Shown here: positions 39,162-54,206 of the stretch, piece by piece
Position numbering within the stretch: the first letter of the stretch is position 1
Layout of the letters: every line of letters starts with the position of its first letter
NCBI RefSeq assembly: GCF_900018785.1
Contig: NZ_FCOY01000005.1
Coordinates: 62,001-126,000 of the forward strand
DNA length: 64,000 nt
From: Xanthomonas massiliensis
GTDB taxonomy: Bacteria > Pseudomonadota > Gammaproteobacteria > Xanthomonadales > Xanthomonadaceae
Direction of reading: 5' to 3'
Made by a program: the position numbers and the translations under genes
The notes under the pieces: generated by a model
What the model saw: the letters and a program-made list of their open reading frames with translations, nothing else
Told to the model about the DNA's origin: nothing
The model's database searches: none

Positions 39162-41087
39162 TCAGGCGCGATCGCCGCGCAGGGCGCTTACCCGCGCTTC
39201 CAGGGTAGCGGCATCGACGCCCGCGCCGTCCAGGGCCGGGCCGGCGACCACCTCCACGTGGGCGCGGAAACGGCGCGGCAGGCGCATGCGGTGCAGGCGC
39301 GAGTCGCGCCGGCTCCACATGCTGGCCCACATGCCGCGCAGTGCCAGCGGCACCACCGGCACCGGGCGCCGCGCCAGGATCCGCTCCACGCCCGGCTTGA
39401 AGGGGGCGATGGCACCGTCGCGCGTCAGCGCGCCCTCGGGGAACACGCATACCAGCTCGCCCGCCGCCAGCGCCGCGTCGATCGCGTCGAACGCGCGCTG
39501 CATCAGCGCCGGGTCCTCCTTCGCCCCGGCGATCGGGATCGCCCTGGCGGTGCGGAAGATCCAGCGCATCACCGGGATGTCGAAGATCCGGTAGTACATG
39601 ACGAAGCGCACCGGGCGCGGGACGCAGCCGGCCAGGATCAGCGCGTCCATGTAGCTGACGTGGTTGCACACCAGCAGCGCCGGGCCCTCGTCGGGCACGT
39701 GCTGCTCGATCCCGCGCACGCGCAGCCGGTAGAGCAGGCTGACCAGCAGCCAGCTCAGGAAGCGCATCAGGAATTCGGGCACCAGGGCGAAGATCCACAG
39801 CGCCACCAGGGTGTTGGCCACGGCCAGCGCCAGGAACACCTGCGGGATCGACAGGCCCGGCATCGGGATGCGGTGGCCGGCCAGCACCAGCTCGTGCAGC
39901 TGCAGGGCGATGCCCACCAGCGCGGCGACCACGATGAACAGCGCGTTCTGGATGTTGACCCCGGCGATCACCCGCGACAGCTGGCCGCGCGGGGTGCGGC
40001 TCTGGATCAGCGCGAACAGCGGCACCACGAAGAAGCCGGTGAACACGCCGATGCCGAGCAGGTCGAACATGATGCGGGCGCTGCCCGGCTGGTGCACGAA
40101 CTGGCCCACCGACAGGCCGGCGGCCAGCGCCTGGCCGGGCCGGGCGAAGTACAGGTCGAGCAGGAACGCGCTGATGCCGAACGCGCCCAGCGGCACCAGC
40201 CCGATCTCCACCGTGCGCCCGGACAGGCGCTCGCACAGCAGCGAACCGGTGCCGGTGCCCACCGAGAACAGCGCCAGGGCGAACACGTACAGCGCCTGCG
40301 CGCCGCCCAGGTTGTCCAGCGCGTAGGTGGGCAGCTGCGCGGTCAGCACGGTGCCGACGAACCAGAACCAGGACACCCCCAGGATCGCGTTGCGCACCGC
40401 CGGCTGGCGCCGGGTCAGGCGCATGATCGCCAGCGATTCGGGCAGCGGGTTCCAGCGCACCTTCAGCGCCGGGTCGCCGGCGTCCACGCGCGGGATGCGC
40501 CGCGCCACCGTGTTGCCCGCCAGTGCCAGCGCCACCACCGCGGTGGCCGCCACCACCGGCCCGTGGCCGCCGGCCAGCTGGAAGATCAGCCCGCCGAAGA
40601 TCATCCCGCACAGGATCGAGATGGAGGTACCCATCTCCACCAGGCCGTTGCCGCCGGTCAGTTCCTCCGGCCGGAGCACCGCCGGCAGGATCGAGTACTT
40701 GGTCGGGCCGAACAGGGTGGACTGCAGGCCGGTGGCAAACAGCGCCACCAGCAGCACCGGCATGCTCTGCAGCAGGAAGCCGAGCGCCGCCAGCGACATG
40801 ATCGCGATCTCCATCGTGGTGGTGACCACGATCAGCTTCTGCTTCTCCAGCTTCTCGGCGATCTGCCCGGCGATGGCCGAGAACAGGAAGAACGGCAGGA
40901 TGAACAGCGCCGGTGCCAGGTTGGTGTACAGCGTGCGTTCGGCCGGGCTCACCCCCAGCCAGAACAGCAGGCCGATGATGGCCTGGCGGTACACGTTGTC
41001 GTTGAAGGCGCCCAGCGCCTGCACCACGAAGAACGGCAGGAAGCGGCGCTGGCGCAGCAGCGCGAACTGGGAGTGACCGGAAGGCAT
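39162..41087 (-). CDS. MFS transporter fused to PlsC-type acyltransferase (LplT-Aas-like)
   Basis: 641 residues. The first 400 or so form a 12-helix MFS carrier of the LplT type (FVVQALGAFNDNVYRQAI at the start; IMFDLLGIGVFTGFFVVPLFALIQ). The C-terminal 200 residues are a PlsC-like acyltransferase with block I NHVSYMDALIL (HX4D) and block III FPEGALTRDG. The pairing makes a machine that flips lysophospholipid inward and re-acylates it. Compared with the LplT-Aas pair of E. coli, the acyl-ACP/acyl-CoA ligase domain is missing, so the acyl donor must be activated elsewhere. Confidence 0.87.
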   Translation of the reverse strand: MPSGHSQFALLRQRRFLPFFVVQALGAFNDNVYRQAIIGLLFWLGVSPAERTLYTNLAPALFILPFFLFSAIAGQIAEKLEKQKLIVVTTTMEIAIMSLAALGFLLQSMPVLLVALFATGLQSTLFGPTKYSILPAVLRPEELTGGNGLVEMGTSISILCGMIFGGLIFQLAGGHGPVVAATAVVALALAGNTVARRIPRVDAGDPALKVRWNPLPESLAIMRLTRRQPAVRNAILGVSWFWFVGTVLTAQLPTYALDNLGGAQALYVFALALFSVGTGTGSLLCERLSGRTVEIGLVPLGAFGISAFLLDLYFARPGQALAAGLSVGQFVHQPGSARIMFDLLGIGVFTGFFVVPLFALIQSRTPRGQLSRVIAGVNIQNALFIVVAALVGIALQLHELVLAGHRIPMPGLSIPQVFLALAVANTLVALWIFALVPEFLMRFLSWLLVSLLYRLRVRGIEQHVPDEGPALLVCNHVSYMDALILAGCVPRPVRFVMYYRIFDIPVMRWIFRTARAIPIAGAKEDPALMQRAFDAIDAALAAGELVCVFPEGALTRDGAIAPFKPGVERILARRPVPVVPLALRGMWASMWSRRDSRLHRMRLPRRFRAHVEVVAGPALDGAGVDAATLEARVSALRGDRA

Positions 41088-41214
41088 GCAGGCTCCTTTG
41101 CGAAGCGCGCAGCCTAGCAAAACGGCATGTTCCACCGGCGACGGCCCGCCGCGGTTGATCGCCGTGGCCCGGCGCGTTGCAATGGGGAATCCCTCCCGCT
41201 GCCTTGGAATCGCG

Positions 41215-42309
41215 ATGAGCCATCTGTTCTCCCCCCTGTCGCTGGGGCCGCTGCGCCTGCCCAACCGCATCGTCATCCCCCCGATGTGCCAGTACTCGGC
41301 CAACGGCGGCGCGGTCAGCGACTGGCACCATATCCATCTGGGCAACCTGGCCCTGTCCGGGGCCGGCCTGCTGATCATCGAGGCCACCGCGGTGGAGCCG
41401 CGCGGGCGCATCACCTACGCCGACGTGGGATTGTGGGACGACACCACCGAGGCCGCGCTGGCCGGGCTGCTGGCCTCGCTGCGGCGCTGGTCGCCGATGG
41501 CCGTGGGCATCCAGCTGGCCCATGCCGGGCGCAAGGCCTCCACCGACAAGCCCTGGCTCGGCCGCGGCGCGATCGCCCCGGACGATGCGCTGGGCTGGCG
41601 GACGGTATCGGCCTCGGCGCTGCCGTTCGAGGCCGGCGCCCCTTCGCCGCAGGCCCTGGACGAGGCCGGCATCGATGCGGTGATCGCGCACTTCGTCGAG
41701 GCCGCCTGCCGCGCCGAGCGCCTGGGGCTGCAGCTGATCGAGCTGCACGGCGCGCACGGCTACCTGATCCACCAGTTCCTCTCGCCGCTGTGCAACCACC
41801 GCGACGATGCCTGGGGCGGCACGCTGGAGAACCGCATGCGCCTGGCGCTGCGCGTCTTCGAGGCGGTGCGCGCGGCGGTCTCGGACAAGGTCGCCGTCGG
41901 CATGCGCATCTCGGCCACCGACTGGGTGGAGGGCGGCTGGGACCTGGCGCAGAGCATCGAGCTGGCCAAGGCGCTGGAGGCGCGCGGCGCCGACTTCATC
42001 CACGTTTCCAGCGGCGGGCTGGACCCGCGCCAGCAGATCGCGCTGGGGCCGGGCTACCAGGTGCCCTTCGCCGAGGCGATCAAGGCGCAGGTGCGCATGC
42101 CGGTGATCGCCGTCGGCCTGATCACCGAACCGGACCAGGCCGAGGCGATCCTCGCCGAGGGCCGGGCCGACGCGGTGGCGCTGGCGCGCGGCATGCTCTT
42201 CGATCCGCGCTGGCCCTGGCATGCCGCCGCCGCGCTGGGCGATACCGTGCACGCCGCGCCGCAGTACCTGCGCTGCGAGCCGCACGAGCTGCGCGGCCTG
42301 TTCGGCTGA
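41215..42309 (+). CDS. NADH:flavin oxidoreductase, Old Yellow Enzyme family (YqjM-like)
   Basis: 364 residues. An FMN-binding TIM barrel: LPNRIVIPPMCQYSANGG near the start, IQLAHAGRKAS, LHGAHGYLIHQFLSPLCNHR, RISATDW and ITEPDQAEAILAEGRAD at the end. The Cys in PPMCQYSA that tunes FMN in YqjM-like (thermophilic-like) OYEs is present. It reduces activated C=C bonds with NADPH. AAGG-type ribosome sites are weak before the ATG at 41215, but the family start is exactly here. Confidence 0.9.
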   Translation: MSHLFSPLSLGPLRLPNRIVIPPMCQYSANGGAVSDWHHIHLGNLALSGAGLLIIEATAVEPRGRITYADVGLWDDTTEAALAGLLASLRRWSPMAVGIQLAHAGRKASTDKPWLGRGAIAPDDALGWRTVSASALPFEAGAPSPQALDEAGIDAVIAHFVEAACRAERLGLQLIELHGAHGYLIHQFLSPLCNHRDDAWGGTLENRMRLALRVFEAVRAAVSDKVAVGMRISATDWVEGGWDLAQSIELAKALEARGADFIHVSSGGLDPRQQIALGPGYQVPFAEAIKAQVRMPVIAVGLITEPDQAEAILAEGRADAVALARGMLFDPRWPWHAAAALGDTVHAAPQYLRCEPHELRGLFG

Positions 42310-42454
42310 GCCGGCACCGCTGCGGCATGCGCAACGATTCGTTGCGCGCGCCGGCCTCGACACCCGTCCCCGCCGCCACCAGACTGCGCGGCGTCGCATT
42401 GCGTGTCCGCCCCGCGTGACGGGCCTTCCCGAACACAGAACAAGGAAATCCCCC

Positions 42455-43054
42455 ATGAGCAATCCGCTGATCGAAGCCATCAAGCAGCGCCGCACCCAGT
42501 ACGTGCTCGGCAAGACGCTGCCGTTGCCGCAGGAAGACGTGACCGCCCTGGTCGAGCAGGCCGTGCGCCTGTCGCCGTCCTCGTTCAACTCGCAGAGCTC
42601 GCGCGCGGTGATCCTGTACGGCGCCCAGAGCGAGAAGTTCTGGGGCATCGTCAAGGAGGCACTGCGCAAGATCGTCCCGGCCGAGGCCTTCGGCGCGACC
42701 GAGAAGAAGATCGACAGCTTCGCCGCCGGCGCCGGCACCGTGCTGTTCTACGAGGACCAGGACATCGTCAAGGGCCTGCAGGAGCAGTTCCCGCTGTACG
42801 CGGAGAACTTCCCGGTCTGGTCCGAGCAGGCCAGCGGCATGGCCCAGTTCGCGGTCTGGACGGCGCTGGCCACCGCCGGCATCGGCGCCAGCCTGCAGCA
42901 CTACAACCCGCTGCCGGACGCCGCCGCCGCCGCCGAGTGGAACCTGCCGGGCACCTGGAAGCTGCGTGCGCAGATGCCGTTCGGCTCCAACGAGGCGCCG
43001 TTCCTGGAAAAGGAATTCATGGACGACGCCCAGCGCTTCCGCGTGTTCGCCTGA
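42455..43054 (+). CDS. nitroreductase-family protein
   Basis: 199 residues. Typical FMN-dependent nitroreductase fold: start IEAIKQRRTQYVLG, LSPSSFNSQSSRAVILYG, a middle helix GMAQFAVWTALATAGIGASLQ and GSNEAPFLEKEF at the end. CAAGGA precedes the ATG. Family members reduce nitro groups or quinones; the substrate here is not known. A strong terminator follows. Confidence 0.85.
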   Translation: MSNPLIEAIKQRRTQYVLGKTLPLPQEDVTALVEQAVRLSPSSFNSQSSRAVILYGAQSEKFWGIVKEALRKIVPAEAFGATEKKIDSFAAGAGTVLFYEDQDIVKGLQEQFPLYAENFPVWSEQASGMAQFAVWTALATAGIGASLQHYNPLPDAAAAAEWNLPGTWKLRAQMPFGSNEAPFLEKEFMDDAQRFRVFA

Positions 43055-43080
43055 TCCGCGACCGAGGTTGGCAAGGGCGA

Positions 43081-43114
43081 GGAGCGGGGCCGTGACGGCC
43101 CCGCTCCTTTTTTT
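43081..43114 (+). terminator. rho-independent terminator after the nitroreductase gene
   Basis: A 12-bp perfect stem, GGAGCGGGGCCG (43081-43092) and CGGCCCCGCTCC (43096-43107), loop TGA, then seven T. It is one of the strongest terminators of the window. Confidence 0.92.
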
Positions 43115-43295
43115 ACGGCTCCCCGCCACGGGACGAGCCCTTCAGGGCGATTCACGGCGCAGATGGGCCCGGCGTGTTCCGCGCGACGGCATGCCGGCCC
43201 GCGTCGCTGCCGGTGCCAGGCTGCCGGCCGGAGCCGGGATGCGGCGGTCGCGGCGCGGCGGGCCCGAGGGCGCCGCTGCGATACAACGCGCCGGA

Positions 43296-49338
<6,043 letters not shown>

Positions 49339-49538
49339 CGTGTGTATGCCTCGGAAGCGGTCCTGGGGAATCGGCGACGCTCTCTTGGCCCGCCCCTGCT
49401 CCCTGGCGCATCCGGAGGTCACCGGATGATCGAATTAAGCACAGTTGATGCGGTGCCGCAACTGCCGTTGCAGGTGCAACGAGGCGCCGGCCCGCGGCGA
49501 CGCCGGCGCGGGCCGGGCCGGCGCGCGTCCAGCGATGC

Positions 49539-49919
49539 TCAGCCGCAGCGCAGCGAGACGATGCGGCGTTGCGCGTCGACCTCGATGTTGAGCCGGTCGC
49601 CGTCGAATTCCAGCGTCACCGGCTGGCCCGGGTGCAGCACCCGCACCCGGCTGGCGCCGGCATCCTGGCGCGCCTGCCCGGCCAGGGCATCGTCGTCTTC
49701 GCCCAGGACCTGGCCGACCAGGCCCTGCACCGCGGCGGCCTCGCAGTGGCCCGCCGGCGGCGGCACCGGGGAGCTGGCCGGGTCCGGCGCGGCCGCTTGC
49801 GCGGCGGCGGCCTGGGCGCGGGCGGTGGCCGCCTCCTGCTCGTCCGGGTGCGGCGGCGAACAGGCCGCGATCGACAGCACGGTGGCGGCCAGCAGCAGGC
49901 GGACGGCGGACAGGCGCAT
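49539..49919 (-). CDS. I78-family peptidase inhibitor lipoprotein
   Basis: 126 residues from the ATG at 49917-49919. The signal ends in a lipobox (LSIAACS), then an Ala/Gln/Pro-rich linker and the inhibitor domain: CEAAAVQGLVGQ, and FDGDRLNIEVDAQRRIVSLRC at the end with two cysteines. The family blocks serine proteases. A second member lies at 50200-50517, the two separated by a small membrane-protein gene. Confidence 0.85.
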   Translation of the reverse strand: MRLSAVRLLLAATVLSIAACSPPHPDEQEAATARAQAAAAQAAAPDPASSPVPPPAGHCEAAAVQGLVGQVLGEDDDALAGQARQDAGASRVRVLHPGQPVTLEFDGDRLNIEVDAQRRIVSLRCG

Positions 49920-49982
49920 CGCGATCTCCGGTGTGGGCATGCCCGAAGCATACGCAAACCCCGCCACTGGCGGCGGGCAAGT

Positions 49983-50171
49983 TCAGGACAGGCGCGAGCG
50001 CAACCGGTGCGGGCGGGTGCGGCGCGGCACCGGCGGCAGGCCGGTCCGGCGCAGCGTGCGTGGCAACCGCCCGAGGCGCTGGCAGCGGCGTAGGCGCACC
50101 AGGATGACCAGCCAGGGCGCCAGCCACAGCGCGGCGGCGGCGAGGGCGGCGATCAGCATCCATTGCGTCAT
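49983..50171 (-). CDS. small hypothetical membrane protein
   Basis: 62 residues: one helix (MLIAALAAAALWLAPWLVILV) and a basic tail with many arginines and prolines. It lies between the two I78 genes on the same strand. No family recognised. The small size and lack of strong ribosome site leave doubt, though the GGAGG-like GGAGGCCG before its ATG supports it. Confidence 0.5.
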   Translation of the reverse strand: MTQWMLIAALAAAALWLAPWLVILVRLRRCQRLGRLPRTLRRTGLPPVPRRTRPHRLRSRLS

Positions 50172-50199
50172 CGGCGGCCTCCGGGGTCCGGCGGTGCGG

Positions 50200-50517
50200 C
50201 TACCCGCAGTAGACCGCGGTGATGTCGTGGGTGGCGCCGATTTCCAGGGTCAGGCGGTCGCCGCCCTGGCCGGCGGCGGTGTCCGCGCCTCGTTCGCCCT
50301 GGCCGGTGGGCACGGTGCGTACATGAAGGCTGTCGCTGTCCACGCGGGCGCGTTCCACCGTGTTCGGGCCGGCGGCCAGGCCGACCACGCCGCGGACCGC
50401 GTCCACGTGGCACTGGCCGGAAATCGTGCCGTCCAGCGGCTCGATCCTGGTCAGTTGCGTGGGTGCGCAGGCCGCCAGGAGGACCGGGACGAGGGCGACG
50501 ACGACGATGCGCGGCAT
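50200..50517 (-). CDS. second I78-family peptidase inhibitor lipoprotein
   Basis: 105 residues. A lipobox signal (VPVLLAACA) is followed by GQCHVDAVRGVVGLAAG and the closing GGDRLTLEIGATHDITAVYC, which match the I78 core. Compared with the first, the linker is much shorter. CAGGAGTCGCC before the ATG is a good ribosome site. Its start lies divergent to the blaI gene, with about 170 bp between the two starts. Confidence 0.82.
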   Translation of the reverse strand: MPRIVVVALVPVLLAACAPTQLTRIEPLDGTISGQCHVDAVRGVVGLAAGPNTVERARVDSDSLHVRTVPTGQGERGADTAAGQGGDRLTLEIGATHDITAVYCG

Positions 50518-50626
50518 GGCGACTCCTGTCGGGAACGGATGGCAGCCAAGCGAGCCTGCGGCCGGCGCCGTGTGCGCGACATGAAATCGCGGCCCGCGAC
50601 CGCCGGCACCGTGCCATCGGTCATGC

Positions 50627-50669
50627 TTGACTACAGGTGTCGCCATGGCACTATCGCCTACACATGTAG
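50627..50669 (+). promoter_or_regulatory. BlaI promoter-operator
   Basis: TTGACT (50627-50632) overlaps a first site ACTACAGGTGTC (50630-50641). A second and better site CTACACATGTAG (50658-50669) has the TACA-N-TGTA heart of BlaI/MecI boxes. Centres are about 28 bp apart. Both lie within 62 bp of the blaI start, so self-repression is expected; the divergent I78 gene may be under the same control. Confidence 0.75.
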
Positions 50670-50688
50670 TCAACCTCGTGGAGGCGTC

Positions 50689-51072
50689 ATGAAGGCAAGC
50701 ATCGGCGATCAGGAACTGGCCCTGCTGGGCCATATCCAGGAACGCGGGACGGCCACGGTGGGCGAGGTCGCCGGCGATTTCGGCGAGGGCCGCGGCCTGG
50801 CCCGTTCCACCGTGCTGACGATGATGGAGCGGCTGCGCACCAAGGGCTACTTGGCGCGGCGCAAGGTCGACGGCGTCTACCGCTACGCCGCCACGGCCGC
50901 GCGCGAGGACGTGGTGCGCGGCGCGGTGTCGCGTTTCGTCGAGCAGACCCTGCATGGGTCGGTCAGCCCGTTCGTGGCGTGGATGTCCGAGCGCGGCGAG
51001 GTCAGCGACGGCGAGCTGGCCGAGCTCGAGGCCCTGGTGGCGCGGCTGCAGTCGCAGCGGCGGGAGGGCTGA
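50689..51072 (+). CDS. blaI: BlaI/MecI-family transcriptional repressor
   Basis: 127 residues: winged helix (MKASIGDQELALLGHIQERG, VGEVAGDFG, RSTVLTMMERLRTKGYLARRKVDGVYRY) with the C-terminal dimer helices. GTGGAGG precedes the ATG. BlaI-type repressors are cleaved when the partner membrane peptidase is active. The stop is 3 bp from the M56 peptidase start, so the two are one operon. Confidence 0.9.
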   Translation: MKASIGDQELALLGHIQERGTATVGEVAGDFGEGRGLARSTVLTMMERLRTKGYLARRKVDGVYRYAATAAREDVVRGAVSRFVEQTLHGSVSPFVAWMSERGEVSDGELAELEALVARLQSQRREG

Positions 51073-51075
51073 GCC

Positions 51076-52782
51076 ATGGACGGTCTGATGCAGGAACTGC
51101 TGGGGCGGTTGGCCGCCACCAGCGTGCAGACGGTGCTGCTGGTGGCGCTGGTGGGGGCGATCACCCGCCTGCTGCCGCGCATGGCCGCCTCCACCCAGTG
51201 CTGGATGTGGTGGCTGGTGGGCGTGCAGGCATTGGTGGGCCTGTGCGCGGCGCCGCTGGAACTGGCCTGGTGGCCGGTACCCGCGCCGCCGCCGGTACCG
51301 CGGGTACCGGCCGTGGATGCCGGCGTGGCCGCCGCGGCTCTCCCGGGCTTCGACTGGACGATGCTGCTGGTGGCGCTGTGGCTGGCCGGGGTCGCGTGGA
51401 TGGGCGTGCGCAGCGCGTTCGCCTGGCGTGCCAGCCGGCGCCTGCTGGCCGATGCGATACCGGCCGGTGCGGACCTGGTCGGTGCGGTGGCGCTGGCCGC
51501 CGAGGCCCACGGCCTGCGCCGGGTGCCGCCGCTGCGCCTCTCACCGCGGATCGCCTCGCCGCAGCTGGTGGGGCCGTGGCGCCCGGTGCTGCTGTTGCCG
51601 GCCACGCCGCTGCCGGCCGATGCGCTGGACCTGGCCCTGACCCACGAACTGGTGCACCTGCAGCGCCACGACCTGCGCTGGGGCTGGGTACCGGTACTGG
51701 CCCGGCACCTGTTCTTCTTCAATCCGCTGCTGCACCTGGCAGTGCGCGAGTACGGCATCGCCCGCGAGGCGGCCTGCGACGCCGCCGTGGTCGCGGGCAG
51801 CCGCCATTGCCGCCACGACTACGGCCGCCTGCTGCTGCGGCTGGGCGTGGCGCCGCGTTCCTGCGCCGGCCTGGCCAGCGCTTCCCCGACCTTCCGCAGC
51901 CTCAAGAGGAGACTGGTCATGCTGCAACACACCGCATCCCTGCCGCGCCCGGCCACCTCGCTGCTGCTGGCGGCGGTGGCGCTGGTCGGTGTCGTCCCGT
52001 TCCGGATCGTCGCCGCGGTGCCGGAGCCGGCGATCCCGGCCAGTACCGCCGCGGCCGACATCGCCGATCCCGCCGTCGCCCGCACGCCATTGTCGGCGGC
52101 CGACGAGGCCGACCTCGCCGCGCGCGACATCGTTGCCGAACGCAGCGGCGCCGCGGTCGAACCGGCAGCGGCCCATGCGCCGCCGGCCGTCCGCACCGCC
52201 GCCAGTGCATCGCCGGCAACGCCGGCGGTTACGGCGCCGCCGATGCCCGGCGCGTTGCCGCCTCCGCCTGCGCCGCCGGCGCCGGCCGTGCCGCCGTCCC
52301 CACCCGTGCCGCCGATGCCCCCGGTACCTGCGGCGCCGTATCGTACCCATGTCCACGTGATCCGCGGTGAGGCCCCCCAGGGCCTGGGCGAAGCCGACCG
52401 CAAGGCGATCGCGGCGGCGGCCGAAGCCGCGCGCCAGGCGGGCGCGCAGGCCCGGCGCGAAGTGGAGGCCCAGCGCGGGGAGCTGGCCCGGTTGTCGGCC
52501 GCGCTCGGCAGCCAGGCCGCGCGCGAAGCGATGGACGAGGTGAGGCGCGAACTGGCCGGCATCGGCCCGCAGATCGCCCAGGCCCAGGCCGAAGCCCGCC
52601 GCGCGCGTGCCGACGGGATGGCGGAACAGCGCCGTGCACGGCTGGTCGCCCGCGCCGCCGTCGCCGACATCGACGCGGCGAAGATCGCGCGCGACGTGCG
52701 CGAGGCGGTGGACGAAGCGATGCGCGCGACCGCAGAGGCCAGCCGCGCCGCGGCCGAGACCCGGGACGCCGAGCGCGACTGA
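51076..52782 (+). CDS. BlaR1-like M56 membrane peptidase without sensor domain
   Basis: 568 residues. The membrane metallopeptidase domain has three N-terminal helices and the zinc motif HELVHLQRHD (His190, Glu191, His194), then REYGIAREAACDAAVVAGS as in BlaR1. A fourth helix (about 295-315) is followed not by a penicillin-binding sensor domain but by a Pro-rich stretch (PPPPAPPAPAVPPSPPVPPM) and a long Ala/Arg/Glu-rich helix likely to be a coiled coil outside the membrane. So it probably senses something other than a beta-lactam through a different partner. It is expected to cleave the BlaI encoded just upstream. Confidence 0.85.
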   Translation: MDGLMQELLGRLAATSVQTVLLVALVGAITRLLPRMAASTQCWMWWLVGVQALVGLCAAPLELAWWPVPAPPPVPRVPAVDAGVAAAALPGFDWTMLLVALWLAGVAWMGVRSAFAWRASRRLLADAIPAGADLVGAVALAAEAHGLRRVPPLRLSPRIASPQLVGPWRPVLLLPATPLPADALDLALTHELVHLQRHDLRWGWVPVLARHLFFFNPLLHLAVREYGIAREAACDAAVVAGSRHCRHDYGRLLLRLGVAPRSCAGLASASPTFRSLKRRLVMLQHTASLPRPATSLLLAAVALVGVVPFRIVAAVPEPAIPASTAAADIADPAVARTPLSAADEADLAARDIVAERSGAAVEPAAAHAPPAVRTAASASPATPAVTAPPMPGALPPPPAPPAPAVPPSPPVPPMPPVPAAPYRTHVHVIRGEAPQGLGEADRKAIAAAAEAARQAGAQARREVEAQRGELARLSAALGSQAAREAMDEVRRELAGIGPQIAQAQAEARRARADGMAEQRRARLVARAAVADIDAAKIARDVREAVDEAMRATAEASRAAAETRDAERD

Positions 52783-52856
52783 CCGGGATTCCGGCAGGCT
52801 CGCCACCGTCCTGCGTGGCACGCCCGCACAGGACGGGGCCGAGGCGCCGTCCGCGC

Positions 52857-52879
52857 GCCCGGGCCGAAGCCGGGCTTTT
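52857..52879 (+). terminator. terminator after the M56 peptidase gene
   Basis: Stem GCCCGG (52857-52862) and CCGGGC (52870-52875), 7-nt loop, then TTTT with more T shortly after. Short but typical. Confidence 0.6.
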
Positions 52880-52946
52880 CCTTTGCTCGGCTAGCAGTGC
52901 AATAGCCGTGCGCGCCCGGCCTGCCCAGGCACCTGCCCGCCGCGGT

Positions 52947-54206
52947 TCACGCGGAGGCGGCGGCTTCCGCTTCCACCAGCCGCAGGAACAGCCGTGCCAG
53001 GGTCACCACGTCCTGGTGGTTGTGCGCGGCGACGCGGCGCACGTCCACCGCGCTGCCGCCGCGCAGGAACCCCAGCCAGGCCGCCGGCGCCTCGCTGCCG
53101 GGCAGGTCGTCCTCGCGCACGATGCCCAGCACCTGGCGCTCGATGGTCGCCAGCCGGCAGTTCTCCCAGCGTCCGCGCCAGTGCCGGCGCGAGGGGAACA
53201 GCAGGTCCACGTGGTCGAGCGCGGACAGCGGCTCGGCCAATCGCGCCAGCCGGTAGCGGGTCTTGAGCAGGGGCGCGTCGTAGCAGCGGCCGTTGTAGCT
53301 GGACAGCACCGTGCGCGGGCCCAGCCAGGCGGCGAATTCGCGCAGCATCGCGGTTTCCGCGGCCAGGGTGGCGAGGGTCAGCTGGCGTACGCGCAGGCCT
53401 TCGCGGCCGTCGGTGGCCACGTGCCAGTCGGCGGCGCCGACCATGAAGGCGCGGGTGCCGGTGCCGCCGGCCAGGCCGGTGGTCTCGGTGTCGAAGAACA
53501 GCAGTGCGCGCGGATCGACGGCTTCGTCCGGGCGCTTGGCGAAGGCCAGGGGCAAGGCCGCGCGCGGGATCGGCTGCGGCAGGAAGGCCTCGGTTTTCCA
53601 CAGGCCCGGCGCGATTTCTTCCCCGGGCAGGCTGCGGTCCAGTGCCGTGCCGCGCTGGACCGGCCGAACGCCAGTGCCAGTGCCGACGGGCGCAGGCCGG
53701 CGCTCGCGTGTGGCCAGCAGGCGGCGCAGCGCACCCACGTCCTGCGGTTGCAGGCCGCGCCGCGCGCTGTCGTTGGCGGCCGGGGAAATCCAGTCGAACA
53801 CGGAACGGTTGCCGGTGGCGGTCGTCCCGTCCGGCGGCGGGTCGGGGCGCCGTGCCGGTGCGGGCGTCGAGGCGATGACGTCCGCGGCGGTTGGGTACGT
53901 GGCGCGGTCCGGCGACGAAGACGCCATGCGGGTGGCCGGGCCGGTGCTTCGGGCCGGGTGATGCGGTGGCGTCGCGGAGGTCGCCGAGGCCGCGGCGCCG
54001 GTCGGTGCGCAAGCCGCGGCGTGGCCGATGCGACCGGCCTCGTCCGCGATGTCGGGACGCGGATGAGCCGCAGCGTCGGTGGCCGGATTTCCCGGCGACG
54101 CGGCGGCACCGGCGCTCGCGCCCGGCCCGGGCCCCGGACCGGATCCCGCCGGCACCGCGCCCGCCTGCCGGCGCAGTGCCTTCAGCTTGTCCAGGGTCAG
54201 GCTCAC
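52947..54206 (-). CDS. MrfB-like (YprB) DEDD exonuclease
   Basis: 419 residues from a GTG that overlaps the stop of the helicase gene (GTGA). An N-terminal half rich in Ala, Pro and Gly precedes the RNase-H-like fold: LLFFDTETTGLAGGTGTRAF (Asp, Glu), SSYNGRCYDAPLLKTRYR (Asp) and HNHQDVVTLARL (His/Asp) are the four catalytic blocks. In Bacillus the homologous pair YprA/YprB (MrfA/MrfB) removes mitomycin C lesions outside the Uvr pathway. The tight gene coupling supports the same pair here. The long disordered N-terminus (about 170 residues) is longer than usual. Confidence 0.82.
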   Translation of the reverse strand: MSLTLDKLKALRRQAGAVPAGSGPGPGPGASAGAAASPGNPATDAAAHPRPDIADEAGRIGHAAACAPTGAAASATSATPPHHPARSTGPATRMASSSPDRATYPTAADVIASTPAPARRPDPPPDGTTATGNRSVFDWISPAANDSARRGLQPQDVGALRRLLATRERRPAPVGTGTGVRPVQRGTALDRSLPGEEIAPGLWKTEAFLPQPIPRAALPLAFAKRPDEAVDPRALLFFDTETTGLAGGTGTRAFMVGAADWHVATDGREGLRVRQLTLATLAAETAMLREFAAWLGPRTVLSSYNGRCYDAPLLKTRYRLARLAEPLSALDHVDLLFPSRRHWRGRWENCRLATIERQVLGIVREDDLPGSEAPAAWLGFLRGGSAVDVRRVAAHNHQDVVTLARLFLRLVEAEAAASA

